Assembly (NCBI GenBank): GCA_024234325.1
Contig: JACKOJ010000004.1
Span: 186,001 to 250,000 of the forward strand
Direction: 5' to 3'
From: Pseudomonadales bacterium
Lineage (GTDB): Bacteria; Pseudomonadota; Gammaproteobacteria; Pseudomonadales; Pseudohongiellaceae
DNA length: 64,000 bases
Shown here: positions 17,657-26,079 of the stretch, one piece after another
How positions within the stretch are numbered: the stretch's first letter is position 1
Layout of the letters: every line of letters starts with the position of its first letter
Notes under the pieces: generated by a model
The model's input: only the letters and a program-made list of their open reading frames with translations
What the model was told of the DNA's origin: nothing
Databases searched by the model: none
Made by a program: the position numbers and the translations under genes

Positions 17657-19969
17657 ATGAGCACGCCAAAGCGCATCAGAACAGATCGGAAAGCGACTCT
17701 CGTTCTCTCGGCTTTGGTATTGGTAGCCGCTATCGGCGCCGTTGCCATCAACGCGTGGTTCTCCTATCGCGGCGTCACCGAACAGAACGCTAACCTCGCC
17801 CTGCTGTCCGACCTGCTCAGCGGCGCCCTGATGCTGCTTACTGTGGGCCTGAGTGCCTACCTTCTGTTTCGCCAGCGCCGGGCACTGGATGAGAAACGCT
17901 TCCGCGCCATCACGGAAAACGCCCGCCAGATCACCGTGATCTTCAATGCAGACGGCAGCCACCGTTATGCCAGCCACGCGCTGCAACTGCTGCTGAAAAA
18001 AGACAAACGCCTCGACATTCAGCCCGACGACTACCTGCACCCCGACGACCTTCCTGTAGTGCTCAACACCATCACCCAGGTGGCGGGTTCCCACAGCCAC
18101 CAGCGCCTTGATTCCGTGCGCTGCCTGCGCCACGACGGCGCCTGGCGCATCATGGAAGCCGAGTTCATCGACATGACGGAAGTGGCCGGCGTAAACGGCA
18201 TCGTTGCCAGCCTGCGCGATGTGACGGAACAGCGCGAAGCCGAGGAATCCATGCGCATTCTGTCCAGCGCCGTTGAACAAAGCCATGGCGCCGTCATGAT
18301 TACGGACGACCGCGCAGTCATTCAGTACGTGAACCCGCGCTACACCGAAATTACTGGCTACAGCCGCAACGAACTGCTGGGCACCACCGCGCGCATGCTG
18401 GAATACTCCGACGCAGTGGACGAACAGCAGCGCGGCATGCGCGAGTGCATCCGCGCCGGGCAGAGCTGGACGGTGTCCATGCGCAGCACGCGCAAGAACG
18501 GTGAGCTGTTCTGGCAGGCCCTGTCCGCGTCCCCGGTGCTGGACGATCAGCAGAAACTCACCCACATCGTGGTGAGTATCGAAGACACCAGCCAGCAACG
18601 CGCCATCCATGCGCAGATGGAACAACTGGCCTTCTACGACCCCCTGACCGGCCTGGAAAATCGCCGCCTGTTCAAGGATCGCCTGGAACAGAGTATCCGG
18701 CAGGTACGCCGCAACAAGAGCATCATCGCCCTGCTCTTCCTCGACCTCGACGGCTTCAAGAACATCAACGACACCCTAGGCCATGAAGCCGGGGACGAAC
18801 TGCTGATCGTGGTGGCAAAGCGCCTGAAGGACTGTGTGCGCGAGGAAGATATCGTGGCCCGACTGGGCGGCGACGAATTCACCGTCATCCTCGCCAATCT
18901 GCGCGACAACGAGGCGGCTGCCAAGGTGGCTGGCAAGATCATCAAGGCCCTGCAGGTGCCCATTGCACTGTCAGGCGAGGAAGTCAGCATCAGCGGCAGT
19001 ATCGGCATCACGGTGGCCCCGGAAGACTCCATGGACGCCAATGAACTGATGCGCAATGCGGACATGGCCATGTACCGCGCCAAGGCTCTTGGCCGCAACA
19101 ATTCCCAGTTCTACACCGACGACATGAACGCCGCCAACCAGGCTCGCAACAGCCTGGAAAACTCCCTGCGCGCCGCCATCGCGGAGAAGAGTTTCGTGGT
19201 GTATTTCCAGCCCCAGGTGGACATCAGCGCCCACCGCATCAGTGGCTTTGAGGCCCTGGTGCGCTGGAAACAGCCCGAGGGCGATCTGCTGCCGGATCGC
19301 TTCATTGCCGTTGCCGAGGAAAGCGGTCTCATTCTGGACATCGGCGAGATCGTGCTGCGCAAAACCTGCGAGCAGATGCAGGTGCTGCGCGACGCCGGGT
19401 TCGTCGATCAGAAGGTCTCCGTCAACCTGTCCGAACGCCAGTTCCGCGACCCCAAACTGGTCACCATGGTGGAACGTATTCTGGGCGAGACCGGTTTCGA
19501 CGCCAGTGGCCTGCAGTTCGAGATTACCGAAGGCATGCTGATGACCAATATCGAGAAGTCCATTGACACCATGTCCAGACTGAAAGGACTGGGGGTCAGC
19601 ATCGCCATCGACAATTTCGGCACCGGCTTCTCGTCCCTGACCAACCTGGCCCGCCTGCCGGTCGACACCCTCAAGGTGGATCGCAGCTTCATCACCCGCC
19701 TGTCTTCCTCCCAGAGCGATGCCGACATTACCTCTGCCGTCATTGCGCTCGCCCAACACATGAATCTCACCGTGGCGGCCGAAGGCGTCGAAAACGCCGA
19801 GCAGGAAGCCTTCCTGCGCGACCACCACTGCTCACTGCAGCAGGGCTTCCTGTTCTGCGCCCCGGTGGCGGTTGCCGACCTCATTCCCCAGCTCGCCAAC
19901 CTGCAGCAGCAGTTGCAAGGCCTGTCCGCAAAGCAAGAGCCGGAAACCACCAAACCCGTGCACCATTGA
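17657..19969 (+). CDS. Membrane PAS-PAS-GGDEF-EAL cyclic-di-GMP protein
   Basis: 770 residues. Two transmembrane helices (about 12-35 and 45-68) are joined by a short periplasmic loop, followed by two PAS domains (about 80-195 and 200-320). The diguanylate cyclase domain has an intact GGDEF at 404-408 and an inhibitory-site RxxD (REED) at 395-398. The phosphodiesterase domain has FEALVRW (EAL at 532-534) and DNFGTGFSSL at 652, where the usual second Asp is Asn, a common variant. Both activities are plausible; such proteins usually act mainly as one or the other. It probably tunes motility and attachment in response to a PAS-bound signal. Confidence 0.95.
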   Translation: MSTPKRIRTDRKATLVLSALVLVAAIGAVAINAWFSYRGVTEQNANLALLSDLLSGALMLLTVGLSAYLLFRQRRALDEKRFRAITENARQITVIFNADGSHRYASHALQLLLKKDKRLDIQPDDYLHPDDLPVVLNTITQVAGSHSHQRLDSVRCLRHDGAWRIMEAEFIDMTEVAGVNGIVASLRDVTEQREAEESMRILSSAVEQSHGAVMITDDRAVIQYVNPRYTEITGYSRNELLGTTARMLEYSDAVDEQQRGMRECIRAGQSWTVSMRSTRKNGELFWQALSASPVLDDQQKLTHIVVSIEDTSQQRAIHAQMEQLAFYDPLTGLENRRLFKDRLEQSIRQVRRNKSIIALLFLDLDGFKNINDTLGHEAGDELLIVVAKRLKDCVREEDIVARLGGDEFTVILANLRDNEAAAKVAGKIIKALQVPIALSGEEVSISGSIGITVAPEDSMDANELMRNADMAMYRAKALGRNNSQFYTDDMNAANQARNSLENSLRAAIAEKSFVVYFQPQVDISAHRISGFEALVRWKQPEGDLLPDRFIAVAEESGLILDIGEIVLRKTCEQMQVLRDAGFVDQKVSVNLSERQFRDPKLVTMVERILGETGFDASGLQFEITEGMLMTNIEKSIDTMSRLKGLGVSIAIDNFGTGFSSLTNLARLPVDTLKVDRSFITRLSSSQSDADITSAVIALAQHMNLTVAAEGVENAEQEAFLRDHHCSLQQGFLFCAPVAVADLIPQLANLQQQLQGLSAKQEPETTKPVHH

Positions 19970-20067
19970 CGGCACAAACCGGCGCAAACGCATAAAATCA
20001 CGCATCACGGCTAAACTGTTTCCGGCACACTGTCGTCTCATCGATATACAGAACGCGCAGGGAGCTC

Positions 20068-20583
20068 ATGTCCGAAGAACTAGAACACCTGATCCGCGCC
20101 TCACAGGGTGGCGATCTGCAGTCCTTCCGCAAGCTCCATGCGCAGTTCGTGGGACGCGCCTATGGCATCTGCCTGCGCCTGCTCGCCGATGCCCAGAAGG
20201 CCGAGGACGCCTGCCAGGAAACCTTTCTCAAGGTCTGGCAGCAATTGCCCCAGTTCCGCGGTGACAGCAGCTTCAGCACCTGGCTGCACAGCATTGCGAC
20301 CCGCACCGCGATCGACCTGTGGCGCAAGGATCGCGTGCTGCGCCTGGTGGACGAAGGCGAGCCGGACGAACACCCGGGCAGCAGCGCAGAGCAAATCAGC
20401 GACGACCTGGAGAAGGCCATCGCCTCCCTGCCCGCCCAGGCTCGCGCCGTGTTCGTGCTGTTCGCGCTGGAGGGGTATACGCACCCGGAGATCGGGAAAC
20501 TGCTCGGCATCGCGGAAGGATCGTCAAAGGCCCACTACCACCGCGCAAGACAATTGTTACAGGAGAGGTTTGGTGAACGATAA
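20068..20583 (+). CDS. ECF-family RNA polymerase sigma factor
   Basis: 171 residues. Region 2 (EDACQETFLKVWQQLPQFRGDSSFSTWLHSIA) and region 4 (LPAQARAVFVLFALEGYTHPEIGKLLGIAEGSSK) are both clear, with no region 3, as in ECF sigma factors. GCAGGGAGCTC precedes the ATG. The downstream gene starts inside its last codons and encodes a single-pass membrane protein with anti-sigma features, and two secreted proteins follow in the same operon, so the regulon probably answers an envelope signal. Confidence 0.93.
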   Translation: MSEELEHLIRASQGGDLQSFRKLHAQFVGRAYGICLRLLADAQKAEDACQETFLKVWQQLPQFRGDSSFSTWLHSIATRTAIDLWRKDRVLRLVDEGEPDEHPGSSAEQISDDLEKAIASLPAQARAVFVLFALEGYTHPEIGKLLGIAEGSSKAHYHRARQLLQERFGER

Positions 20584-21103
20584 GGCAACAGACAAGCAGG
20601 ACGACGCGCTGGACCGCGCCATCGCTGCCCTGCCCCGGGAACGGCTGCCGGAACGCGACCTGTGGCCAGAGCTGGCCCTGCGCCTGCCCGCTCGCCAGCC
20701 TGCCTGGAAACGCGCTGCTCCCTGGGCGGTTGCTGCTGCCATCGCCATCGTCGCCTCCGGCCTGTGGTTCAACCAGGTGCCTACCTCTGTGCCGGTGGCT
20801 GAACGGACCCCACCCGTTCAGTTACCGGCACAGCCCAGGGTGACGAACGACCCCGAGGCGGAACTGCTCAGCACCTACGAGCGCCAGAAAGGCGCCCAAC
20901 TGGCCGCCCTGCCCGCGAACAGCCCGGCGGTGGAACGGCAGTTGGCAATCTGGGACGGCGCCATTGCCCAGGTGCGTCTGGCCCTGAATTTCTACCCGGA
21001 AGAGCCGCAACTGCTGGCGCAACTGGACAAACTTTACCGACAGCAACTGGCCTATCTGGAACAGGTGGCCATGACCGATCCGCAACTGGTTGCCTATTAC
21101 TGA
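20573..21103 (+). CDS. Anti-sigma-factor-like single-pass membrane protein
   Basis: 176 residues from a GTG at 20573 that overlaps the sigma gene by 11 bases and has AGGAGAGG just upstream. The cytoplasmic N terminus (IAALPRERLPERDLWPELALRL) is typical of small proteobacterial anti-sigma proteins. One transmembrane helix (about residues 45-62) leads to a periplasmic domain. That domain ends in QLAIWDGAIAQVRLAL ... DKLYRQQLAYLEQVA, which is repeated almost word for word at the end of the next protein. I infer it holds the sigma factor and that the periplasmic domain senses a signal. Confidence 0.75.
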   Translation: MNDKATDKQDDALDRAIAALPRERLPERDLWPELALRLPARQPAWKRAAPWAVAAAIAIVASGLWFNQVPTSVPVAERTPPVQLPAQPRVTNDPEAELLSTYERQKGAQLAALPANSPAVERQLAIWDGAIAQVRLALNFYPEEPQLLAQLDKLYRQQLAYLEQVAMTDPQLVAYY

Positions 21104-21113
21104 GGAGAGCTCC

Positions 21114-21716
21114 ATGAGATCCACCACGCCAATCCTTCGCGGCCTGTGCCTTGGCCTCGCGCTGCCCCTGGCTGCCACACAGCCGGTGGCCATCGCCGAC
21201 AGCCTGGACATTCCCGCCATCGAGGTGCCCGGTTTTGAGGTACCCAGTTTTGAGATACCCCGTATCGAAGTGCCTGCTATCAGCATCCCCAGCATTCACC
21301 TTGATCTCGATGCTCTGAACACGCAGTTGGCGTCCCTGAATATCGATCTGGACGATCTCGACATCGACCTGGAGGACATCACCCGGCAACTGGAGACCAT
21401 CGACTTCACTGCGCTCGAAGACATCGCCATAGCCTTTGAGAACGGCGCGGTCGGCCTGGGCAATGACCCGGCGGCCGTGATGCAGCGTCTTGAGAGACAG
21501 AGAGCCCGCCAGATGGGAGATCTGTCCGTCAACAATCCCTCTGTCGCGCGGCAACTGGAGGTCTGGGATAAAGCTATCGGACAGGTGCACCAGGCACTGA
21601 CAAAGGCTCCTGGCGACCCGCAACTGATGGCACTTCTCGAACAACTCTACCAGCAGCAGTTCGACTACCTAGAACAACTGGCCAAAGCCGATCCGCTGGC
21701 CACCGACTACTACTGA
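21114..21716 (+). CDS. Secreted protein with Ile-x-Val-Pro repeats and a domain shared with the anti-sigma protein
   Basis: 200 residues from ATG 21114 with GAGGAGAGC upstream. After a signal peptide (cleavage near IADS), residues about 30-62 repeat a five-residue pattern, I/F-x-V/I-P-x (IPAIEVPGFEVPSFEIPRIE), and then switch to acidic Leu/Ile-Asp repeats (NIDLDDLDIDLEDI). The last 60 residues (QLEVWDKAIGQVHQAL ... EQLYQQQFDYLEQLA) match the end of the upstream anti-sigma protein. No known family was recognised. It may present a signal to, or compete with, the anti-sigma sensor domain. Confidence 0.75.
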   Translation: MRSTTPILRGLCLGLALPLAATQPVAIADSLDIPAIEVPGFEVPSFEIPRIEVPAISIPSIHLDLDALNTQLASLNIDLDDLDIDLEDITRQLETIDFTALEDIAIAFENGAVGLGNDPAAVMQRLERQRARQMGDLSVNNPSVARQLEVWDKAIGQVHQALTKAPGDPQLMALLEQLYQQQFDYLEQLAKADPLATDYY

Positions 21717-21733
21717 ACAGGAGCATTGCATCC

Positions 21734-22699
21734 ATGAGACTGACCACGCTTCACGCAGGCCTGTGCCTGAGCCTGTTATTGCCCGGCACCCTGCTGGCAC
21801 AGGAGGCGATCGACGAGAGCCGCTCGGTAAGCCCCAACGAGCGCATCTCCATTGAGGTGGTGCGCGGCACCGCCAGCATCCGCGTGTCGGACGACAATGT
21901 GTTCCGTGTGCGCGGCACCCTGGACGAAGACGCCGAAGGCTTTACCCTCGACTCCGCCAGCGGGTTCACGCACTTCGAGGTGGACGTCCCCCGCCGCCTG
22001 CGCCGGGGAAGCTGGCTCAACAACGATGACGAGGGTTCGCAACTGGAATTCGAGGTGCCCCGCAACGCCGAGCTGGAGTTCGAGGGCGTGAACACCGACG
22101 TGACTGTGGACGGCGTGCAGGGCAGCAGCAATGTCAGCAGCGTCAACGGCGAGATCACCGCCCGCAATCTTGCCGGCTATGTAGAGCTGTCCACGGTCAA
22201 CGGCACGCTGCGCAGCGAGAACCTCAGCGGGCGTCTGGACATCAGCACCGTCAACGGCGAGATTCACGACACCGGCGCTAGCGGCCGGGCCGAATACAGC
22301 AGCGTGAACGGCGAGATCTATGTCACCGGCAGCGCCACCGAGGTGACCGTCAGCACTGTCAATGGCGAGGCCGACATCCGCCTGCAGGGTGCCGAAGAAC
22401 TGGAGCTGTCCACCGTCAACGGTGACATCGACGTGCGCATGGCCGGTTCCATGAGCCCGCGCGTGGAAGGCAGCACGGTGAGCGGTGACCTGCGCTTGGC
22501 GCTGGAGCCGGACGTCAACGCCAGCTTCGACCTGGAAGCCCACGCCGGCGGCGATATCGAAAACCGCCTCACCGACGAGCGCGCCAGCCGCCGCGACCGC
22601 TATGGCCCGGGCCGCAGCCTCAACTTCAGCACCGGCGACGGCAGCGGCAGCATCGAAATGACCACCGTCAGCGGCGATCTGGAAATCGATTCCCTCTGA
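21734..22699 (+). CDS. Secreted DUF4097-type beta-repeat protein
   Basis: 321 residues with a signal peptide (cleavage near LLA-Q). The middle holds about six tandem repeats of roughly 20 residues, each with the core S-[ST]-V-N-G-[ED] (SSVNGEI, STVNGTL, STVNGEI, SSVNGEI, STVNGEA, STVNGDI), ending with STVSGDL and TTVSGDLEI. This pattern marks DUF4097, a right-handed beta-helix-like putative adhesin often found next to sigma/anti-sigma pairs. It is the last gene of the sigma operon, 17 bases after the previous stop, and likely sits on the cell surface or in the periplasm. Confidence 0.88.
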   Translation: MRLTTLHAGLCLSLLLPGTLLAQEAIDESRSVSPNERISIEVVRGTASIRVSDDNVFRVRGTLDEDAEGFTLDSASGFTHFEVDVPRRLRRGSWLNNDDEGSQLEFEVPRNAELEFEGVNTDVTVDGVQGSSNVSSVNGEITARNLAGYVELSTVNGTLRSENLSGRLDISTVNGEIHDTGASGRAEYSSVNGEIYVTGSATEVTVSTVNGEADIRLQGAEELELSTVNGDIDVRMAGSMSPRVEGSTVSGDLRLALEPDVNASFDLEAHAGGDIENRLTDERASRRDRYGPGRSLNFSTGDGSGSIEMTTVSGDLEIDSL

Positions 22700-22714
22700 G
22701 TACCGCTCTGCTCA

Positions 22715-22767
22715 CGGACACAAAAGTGATGACGCCGGTTTGCACCACAATGTCACTTTTGTGTCCG
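22715..22767. repeat. 15-bp inverted repeat after the DUF4097 gene
   Basis: CGGACACAAAAGTGA (22715-22729) and TCACTTTTGTGTCCG (22753-22767) are perfect complements around a 23-base loop. It follows the sigma operon by 15 bases. It could be a terminator, since the right arm contains TTTTGTG, or an operator; the exact symmetry over 15 bp is greater than usual for a terminator stem so AT-rich. Confidence 0.5.
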
Positions 22768-22822
22768 TTCTGAGTCAAAAATTCCCACTTGCCTGCACCG
22801 CCAGAGAGCACCCCGCACACAC

Positions 22823-22838
22823 TGTGACCGCGGTCACG
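22823..22838. promoter_or_regulatory. CRP/Vfr-like palindrome upstream of nrdA
   Basis: TGTGACCGCGGTCACG fits TGTGA-N6-TCACA with one mismatch at the last base; the inner 14 bases (22824-22837) are a perfect palindrome. It lies about 58 bases before the nrdA -35, a position suited to an activator. Binding by CRP/Vfr is inferred from the consensus. Confidence 0.45.
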
Positions 22839-22850
22839 TCTGCCAACACT

Positions 22851-22870
22851 TTATCCACAAGTTTTACACA
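22851..22870 (+). promoter_or_regulatory. Two DnaA boxes upstream of nrdA
   Basis: TTATCCACA (22851-22859) is a perfect consensus DnaA box and TTTTACACA (22862-22870) fits TTWTNCACA. They share an orientation and start 11 bases apart, one helical turn, directly upstream of the nrdA -35. DnaA is known to control nrdAB in E. coli from a comparable position. Confidence 0.65.
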
Positions 22871-22880
22871 TAAAAACCGC

Positions 22881-22909
22881 TTGCAATCCCCCTCCCTGCG
22901 CACTATCTT
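22881..22909 (+). promoter_or_regulatory. Probable nrdAB sigma-70 promoter
   Basis: TTGCAA (22881-22886), 17-base spacer, TATCTT (22904-22909), with transcription expected to start near 22916. The -10 lies inside the first NrdR box, as expected for a promoter repressed by NrdR. Confidence 0.6.
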
Positions 22910-22944
22910 GTGTCCCTGACTCGAAAAGACCCTATATGTAGTAT
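22898..22944. promoter_or_regulatory. Tandem NrdR boxes controlling nrdAB
   Basis: Box 1, GCGCACTATCTTGTGT (22898-22913), and box 2, ACCCTATATGTAGTAT (22929-22944), match the NrdR consensus ACACWATATATWGTGT at 12 and 13 of 16 positions. Their starts are exactly 31 bp apart, the three-turn spacing required for NrdR in other bacteria. NrdR represses ribonucleotide reductase genes when dATP is high. Confidence 0.75.
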
Positions 22945-23177
22945 TTGGATCGATTTCGCGATCCCCATAAAAAAGAGCGATAGTGGCACCTTTTTCCCTG
23001 TTTTTCCGGGAAAAATCGGCACCCCGGCCATGTAAATGGCCAGTAAAAGGTAGGCCAAAGTCAGGCACAACGCACAGCATCAACCCAACGCAGCAAACCA
23101 AGAAAACAAAGTCAGCAGTCTCCGGCTCCGACCCAGCAGGCGGGCACGCCGGATAGACATAAAAAATGGAGACACAC
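22945..23177 (+). other. Long untranslated leader of nrdA
   Basis: About 230 bases lie between the second NrdR box and the nrdA start. Small dyads are visible: GGATCG/CGATCC (22947-22964), TTTTTCCGGGAAAAA (around 23001-23015) and GGCCA/TGGCC (around 23026-23041). No open frame with a ribosome site and no riboswitch that I recognise is present. Confidence 0.45.
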
Positions 23178-26042
23178 ATGCAGACTGAATCCCGCGGTCA
23201 ATCCGGCACCTCTTCCTCGGCACACACCGGCAGCACCTCCAAGCCCACCGCCAGCTCCTCCACCGCTCCCGGTCAGATCCGGGTCATCAAGCGCAATGGC
23301 GCCGTGGTGGGCTATGACGAATCCAAGATCGTGGTCGCCATCACCAAGGCCTACCTCGCGGTCGAGGGCGGCACGGCCGCAGCGTCTTCCCGCGTGCACG
23401 ACACGGTGACCAAGCTGGGCAAGCAGATCACCCTGATCTTCCGTCGCCGCATGCCCTCCGGTGGCACCATCCACATTGAGGACGTGCAGGACCAGGTGGA
23501 ACTGGCGCTGATGCGCACCGGCGAACACAAGGTGGCGCGCAGCTATGTGCTCTACCGTGCCGAGCGCGCCCGTGTGCGTGAGACCCAGCGTGTGCGTGAG
23601 CAGGACAATACCCCGTCCATCACCGTCACCTACGACGACGGCACCCAGGGTCCGCTGGACACCATTCGTCTGCGCACCGTGATCGACGAGGCCTGCGAAG
23701 GCCTGGAGAACGTCTCCGCCGACGTCATCTACAACGAGACCATCAAGAACCTGTACCCGGGCGTGAAGATCGACGACGTGCGCACCTCCGCCGTCATGAC
23801 CGCCCGTACCCTGGTGGAAAAAGACCCCAACTACACCTACGTGACTGCCCGCCTGCTGCTGGACACCCTGCGCTCCGAAGCGCTGGGCTTCCTGGGCCTG
23901 GCCAACAGCGCCACGCAGGGCGAGATGCACTACCGCTACCCCACCACCCTGCGCCCCTATATCGAGAAGGGCGTGGAACTGGGCCTGCTGTCTCCGCACC
24001 TGATGGAGTACGACCTGGAGCGCCTGGGCGAGGCCATGAAGGCCGAGCGCGACACCCAGTTCACCTATCTGGGCCTGCAGACCCTGTACGACCGCTACTT
24101 CATCCACAGCGAAGGCATCCGCTTCGAGCTGCCCCAGGTGTTCTTCATGCGCGTCGCCATGGGTCTCGCCACCAACGAAGAGAACCGTGAAGAGCGCGCG
24201 ATCGAGTTTTACGACCTGATCTCCAGCTTCGACTACATGACGTCCACGCCGCAACTGTTCAACTCCGGCACGCTGCGTCCGCAACTGTCCTCCTGCTTCC
24301 TGACCACGGTGCCGGACGACCTGTTCGGCATCTACAGCGCCATCCGCGACAACGCCATGCTGTCTAAGTGGGCAGGCGGCCTGGGCAATGACTGGACCCC
24401 GGTACGTGCACTGGGTGCCCACATCACCGGCACCAACGGCAAATCCCAGGGCATCGTTCCCTTCCTGAAGGTGGTGAACGACACCGCCGTGGCCGTGAAC
24501 CAGGGCGGCAAGCGCAAGGGCGCTGTGTGTGCCTATCTGGAAACCTGGCACCTGGATATCGAGGAATTCCTGGAACTGCGCAAGAACACCGGCGACGACC
24601 GCCGCCGCACCCACGATATGAACACCGCGAACTGGATTCCGGACCTGTTCATGAAGCGTGTGTTTGAAGACGGCGACTGGACCCTGTTCTCCCCGAACAA
24701 CGTGCCCGAACTGCACGACCTGCACGGCCGCGCGTTTGAAGAGGCCTACTGCGAGTACGAGCGTCAGGCCATGGCCGGCAAGGTCGAGGTGTACAAAACC
24801 GTCAAGGCGAAAGACCTGTGGCGCAAGATGCTGTCCATGCTGTTTGAAACTGGCCACCCGTGGATCACCTTCAAGGATTCCTGCAACGTGCGCTCCCCGC
24901 AGCAGCACGTGGGCACCATCCACTCCTCCAACCTGTGCACAGAGATCACTCTGAACACCAGCAAGGACGAAGTGGCCGTGTGCAACCTGGGCTCCGTGAA
25001 CATGGTCAACCATGTGGGCGAGAACGGGCTGGATCACGAGAAACTGCAGCGCACCGTGAAAACCGCCGTGCGCATGCTGGATAACGTGATCGACATCAAC
25101 TACTACTCCGTGGATCAGGCCAAGAACTCCAACCTGAAGCACCGCCCCGTGGGCATGGGCATCATGGGCTTCCAGGACGCACTGTACGCGCTGAAGATCC
25201 CCTACGCCTCCGACAAAGCCGTGGACTTTGCCGATTCCTCCATGGAAGCCATCAGCTACTACGCCATCCAGGCCTCCACTGACCTGGCCGAAGAGCGTGG
25301 CACCTACGAGACCTACCCGGGCTCACTGTGGGACCAGGGCATTCTGCCCATCGACTCCCTGAAGATGCTGGCCCAGGAACGCGGCGAAGAGTTCCTCGAC
25401 GTGAACATGAACGAGACCATGGACTGGGACGCCCTGCGCGGACGCATCAAGGCCGTGGGCATGCGCAACTCCAACGTGCTGGCGATTGCGCCGACCGCGA
25501 CCATCGCCAACATCAGCGGCGTGTCGCAGTCCATTGAACCGACGTACCAGAACCTGTACGTGAAGTCGAACCTCTCCGGCGAGTTCACCGTGGTGAACCC
25601 CTACCTGGTGCGCGACCTCAAGGCGCTGGACCTGTGGGACAGCGTGATGGCCAACGACCTCAAATACTACGAGGGCAGCGTGGCGCAGATCGACCGCATT
25701 CCGCAGCACATCAAGGAACTCTACGCCACTGCGTTCGAGATTGAACCGCGCTGGCTCGTGGACGCCGCCAGCCGCCGTCAGAAGTGGATCGATCAGGCCC
25801 AGTCCCTGAACCTCTACATCGCCGGCGCCAACGGCAAGAAACTGGACGTGACCTACCGCATGGCCTGGCTGCGCGGTCTCAAGACCACTTACTACTTGCG
25901 TGCCCTGGCCGCGACAAGCACAGAGAAATCGACGATCGACAAGAACAGCCTGAACGCGGTGTCCAGCCAACTGGAACCGGAAGCCGCGGACATTCCAAAG
26001 GCGTGCTCCATCGACGATCCGGATTGCGAAGCCTGTCAATAA
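23178..26042 (+). CDS. nrdA: Class Ia ribonucleotide reductase, large subunit
   Basis: 954 residues from ATG 23178, which has TGGAG 6 bases upstream; ATG 23166 is in frame but has no site. Two N-terminal ATP-cone regions are visible (about residues 34-135 and 150-240), as in Pseudomonas NrdA, whereas E. coli has one. The catalytic region holds LSSCFLTT (first redox Cys), NLCTEI (thiyl-radical Cys with Asn and Glu) and a C-terminal CEAC pair for reduction by thioredoxin. It makes deoxyribonucleotides and pairs with NrdB from the next gene, 37 bases on. Regulated by the NrdR/DnaA sites upstream. Confidence 0.97.
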   Translation: MQTESRGQSGTSSSAHTGSTSKPTASSSTAPGQIRVIKRNGAVVGYDESKIVVAITKAYLAVEGGTAAASSRVHDTVTKLGKQITLIFRRRMPSGGTIHIEDVQDQVELALMRTGEHKVARSYVLYRAERARVRETQRVREQDNTPSITVTYDDGTQGPLDTIRLRTVIDEACEGLENVSADVIYNETIKNLYPGVKIDDVRTSAVMTARTLVEKDPNYTYVTARLLLDTLRSEALGFLGLANSATQGEMHYRYPTTLRPYIEKGVELGLLSPHLMEYDLERLGEAMKAERDTQFTYLGLQTLYDRYFIHSEGIRFELPQVFFMRVAMGLATNEENREERAIEFYDLISSFDYMTSTPQLFNSGTLRPQLSSCFLTTVPDDLFGIYSAIRDNAMLSKWAGGLGNDWTPVRALGAHITGTNGKSQGIVPFLKVVNDTAVAVNQGGKRKGAVCAYLETWHLDIEEFLELRKNTGDDRRRTHDMNTANWIPDLFMKRVFEDGDWTLFSPNNVPELHDLHGRAFEEAYCEYERQAMAGKVEVYKTVKAKDLWRKMLSMLFETGHPWITFKDSCNVRSPQQHVGTIHSSNLCTEITLNTSKDEVAVCNLGSVNMVNHVGENGLDHEKLQRTVKTAVRMLDNVIDINYYSVDQAKNSNLKHRPVGMGIMGFQDALYALKIPYASDKAVDFADSSMEAISYYAIQASTDLAEERGTYETYPGSLWDQGILPIDSLKMLAQERGEEFLDVNMNETMDWDALRGRIKAVGMRNSNVLAIAPTATIANISGVSQSIEPTYQNLYVKSNLSGEFTVVNPYLVRDLKALDLWDSVMANDLKYYEGSVAQIDRIPQHIKELYATAFEIEPRWLVDAASRRQKWIDQAQSLNLYIAGANGKKLDVTYRMAWLRGLKTTYYLRALAATSTEKSTIDKNSLNAVSSQLEPEAADIPKACSIDDPDCEACQ

Positions 26043-26079
26043 GCGTTCAAGTCAAGCATTGATGTAGAGAGGACTGATT

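Noticed and set aside
23112..25142. 676-codon open frame on the minus strand opposite nrdA
   Set aside because: It is the shadow of a highly expressed, codon-biased GC-rich gene; no ribosome site, and the His/Val/Gly-rich product has no family features. Similar long shadows oppose nrdB (26086-27732) and aroA (51938-53584).
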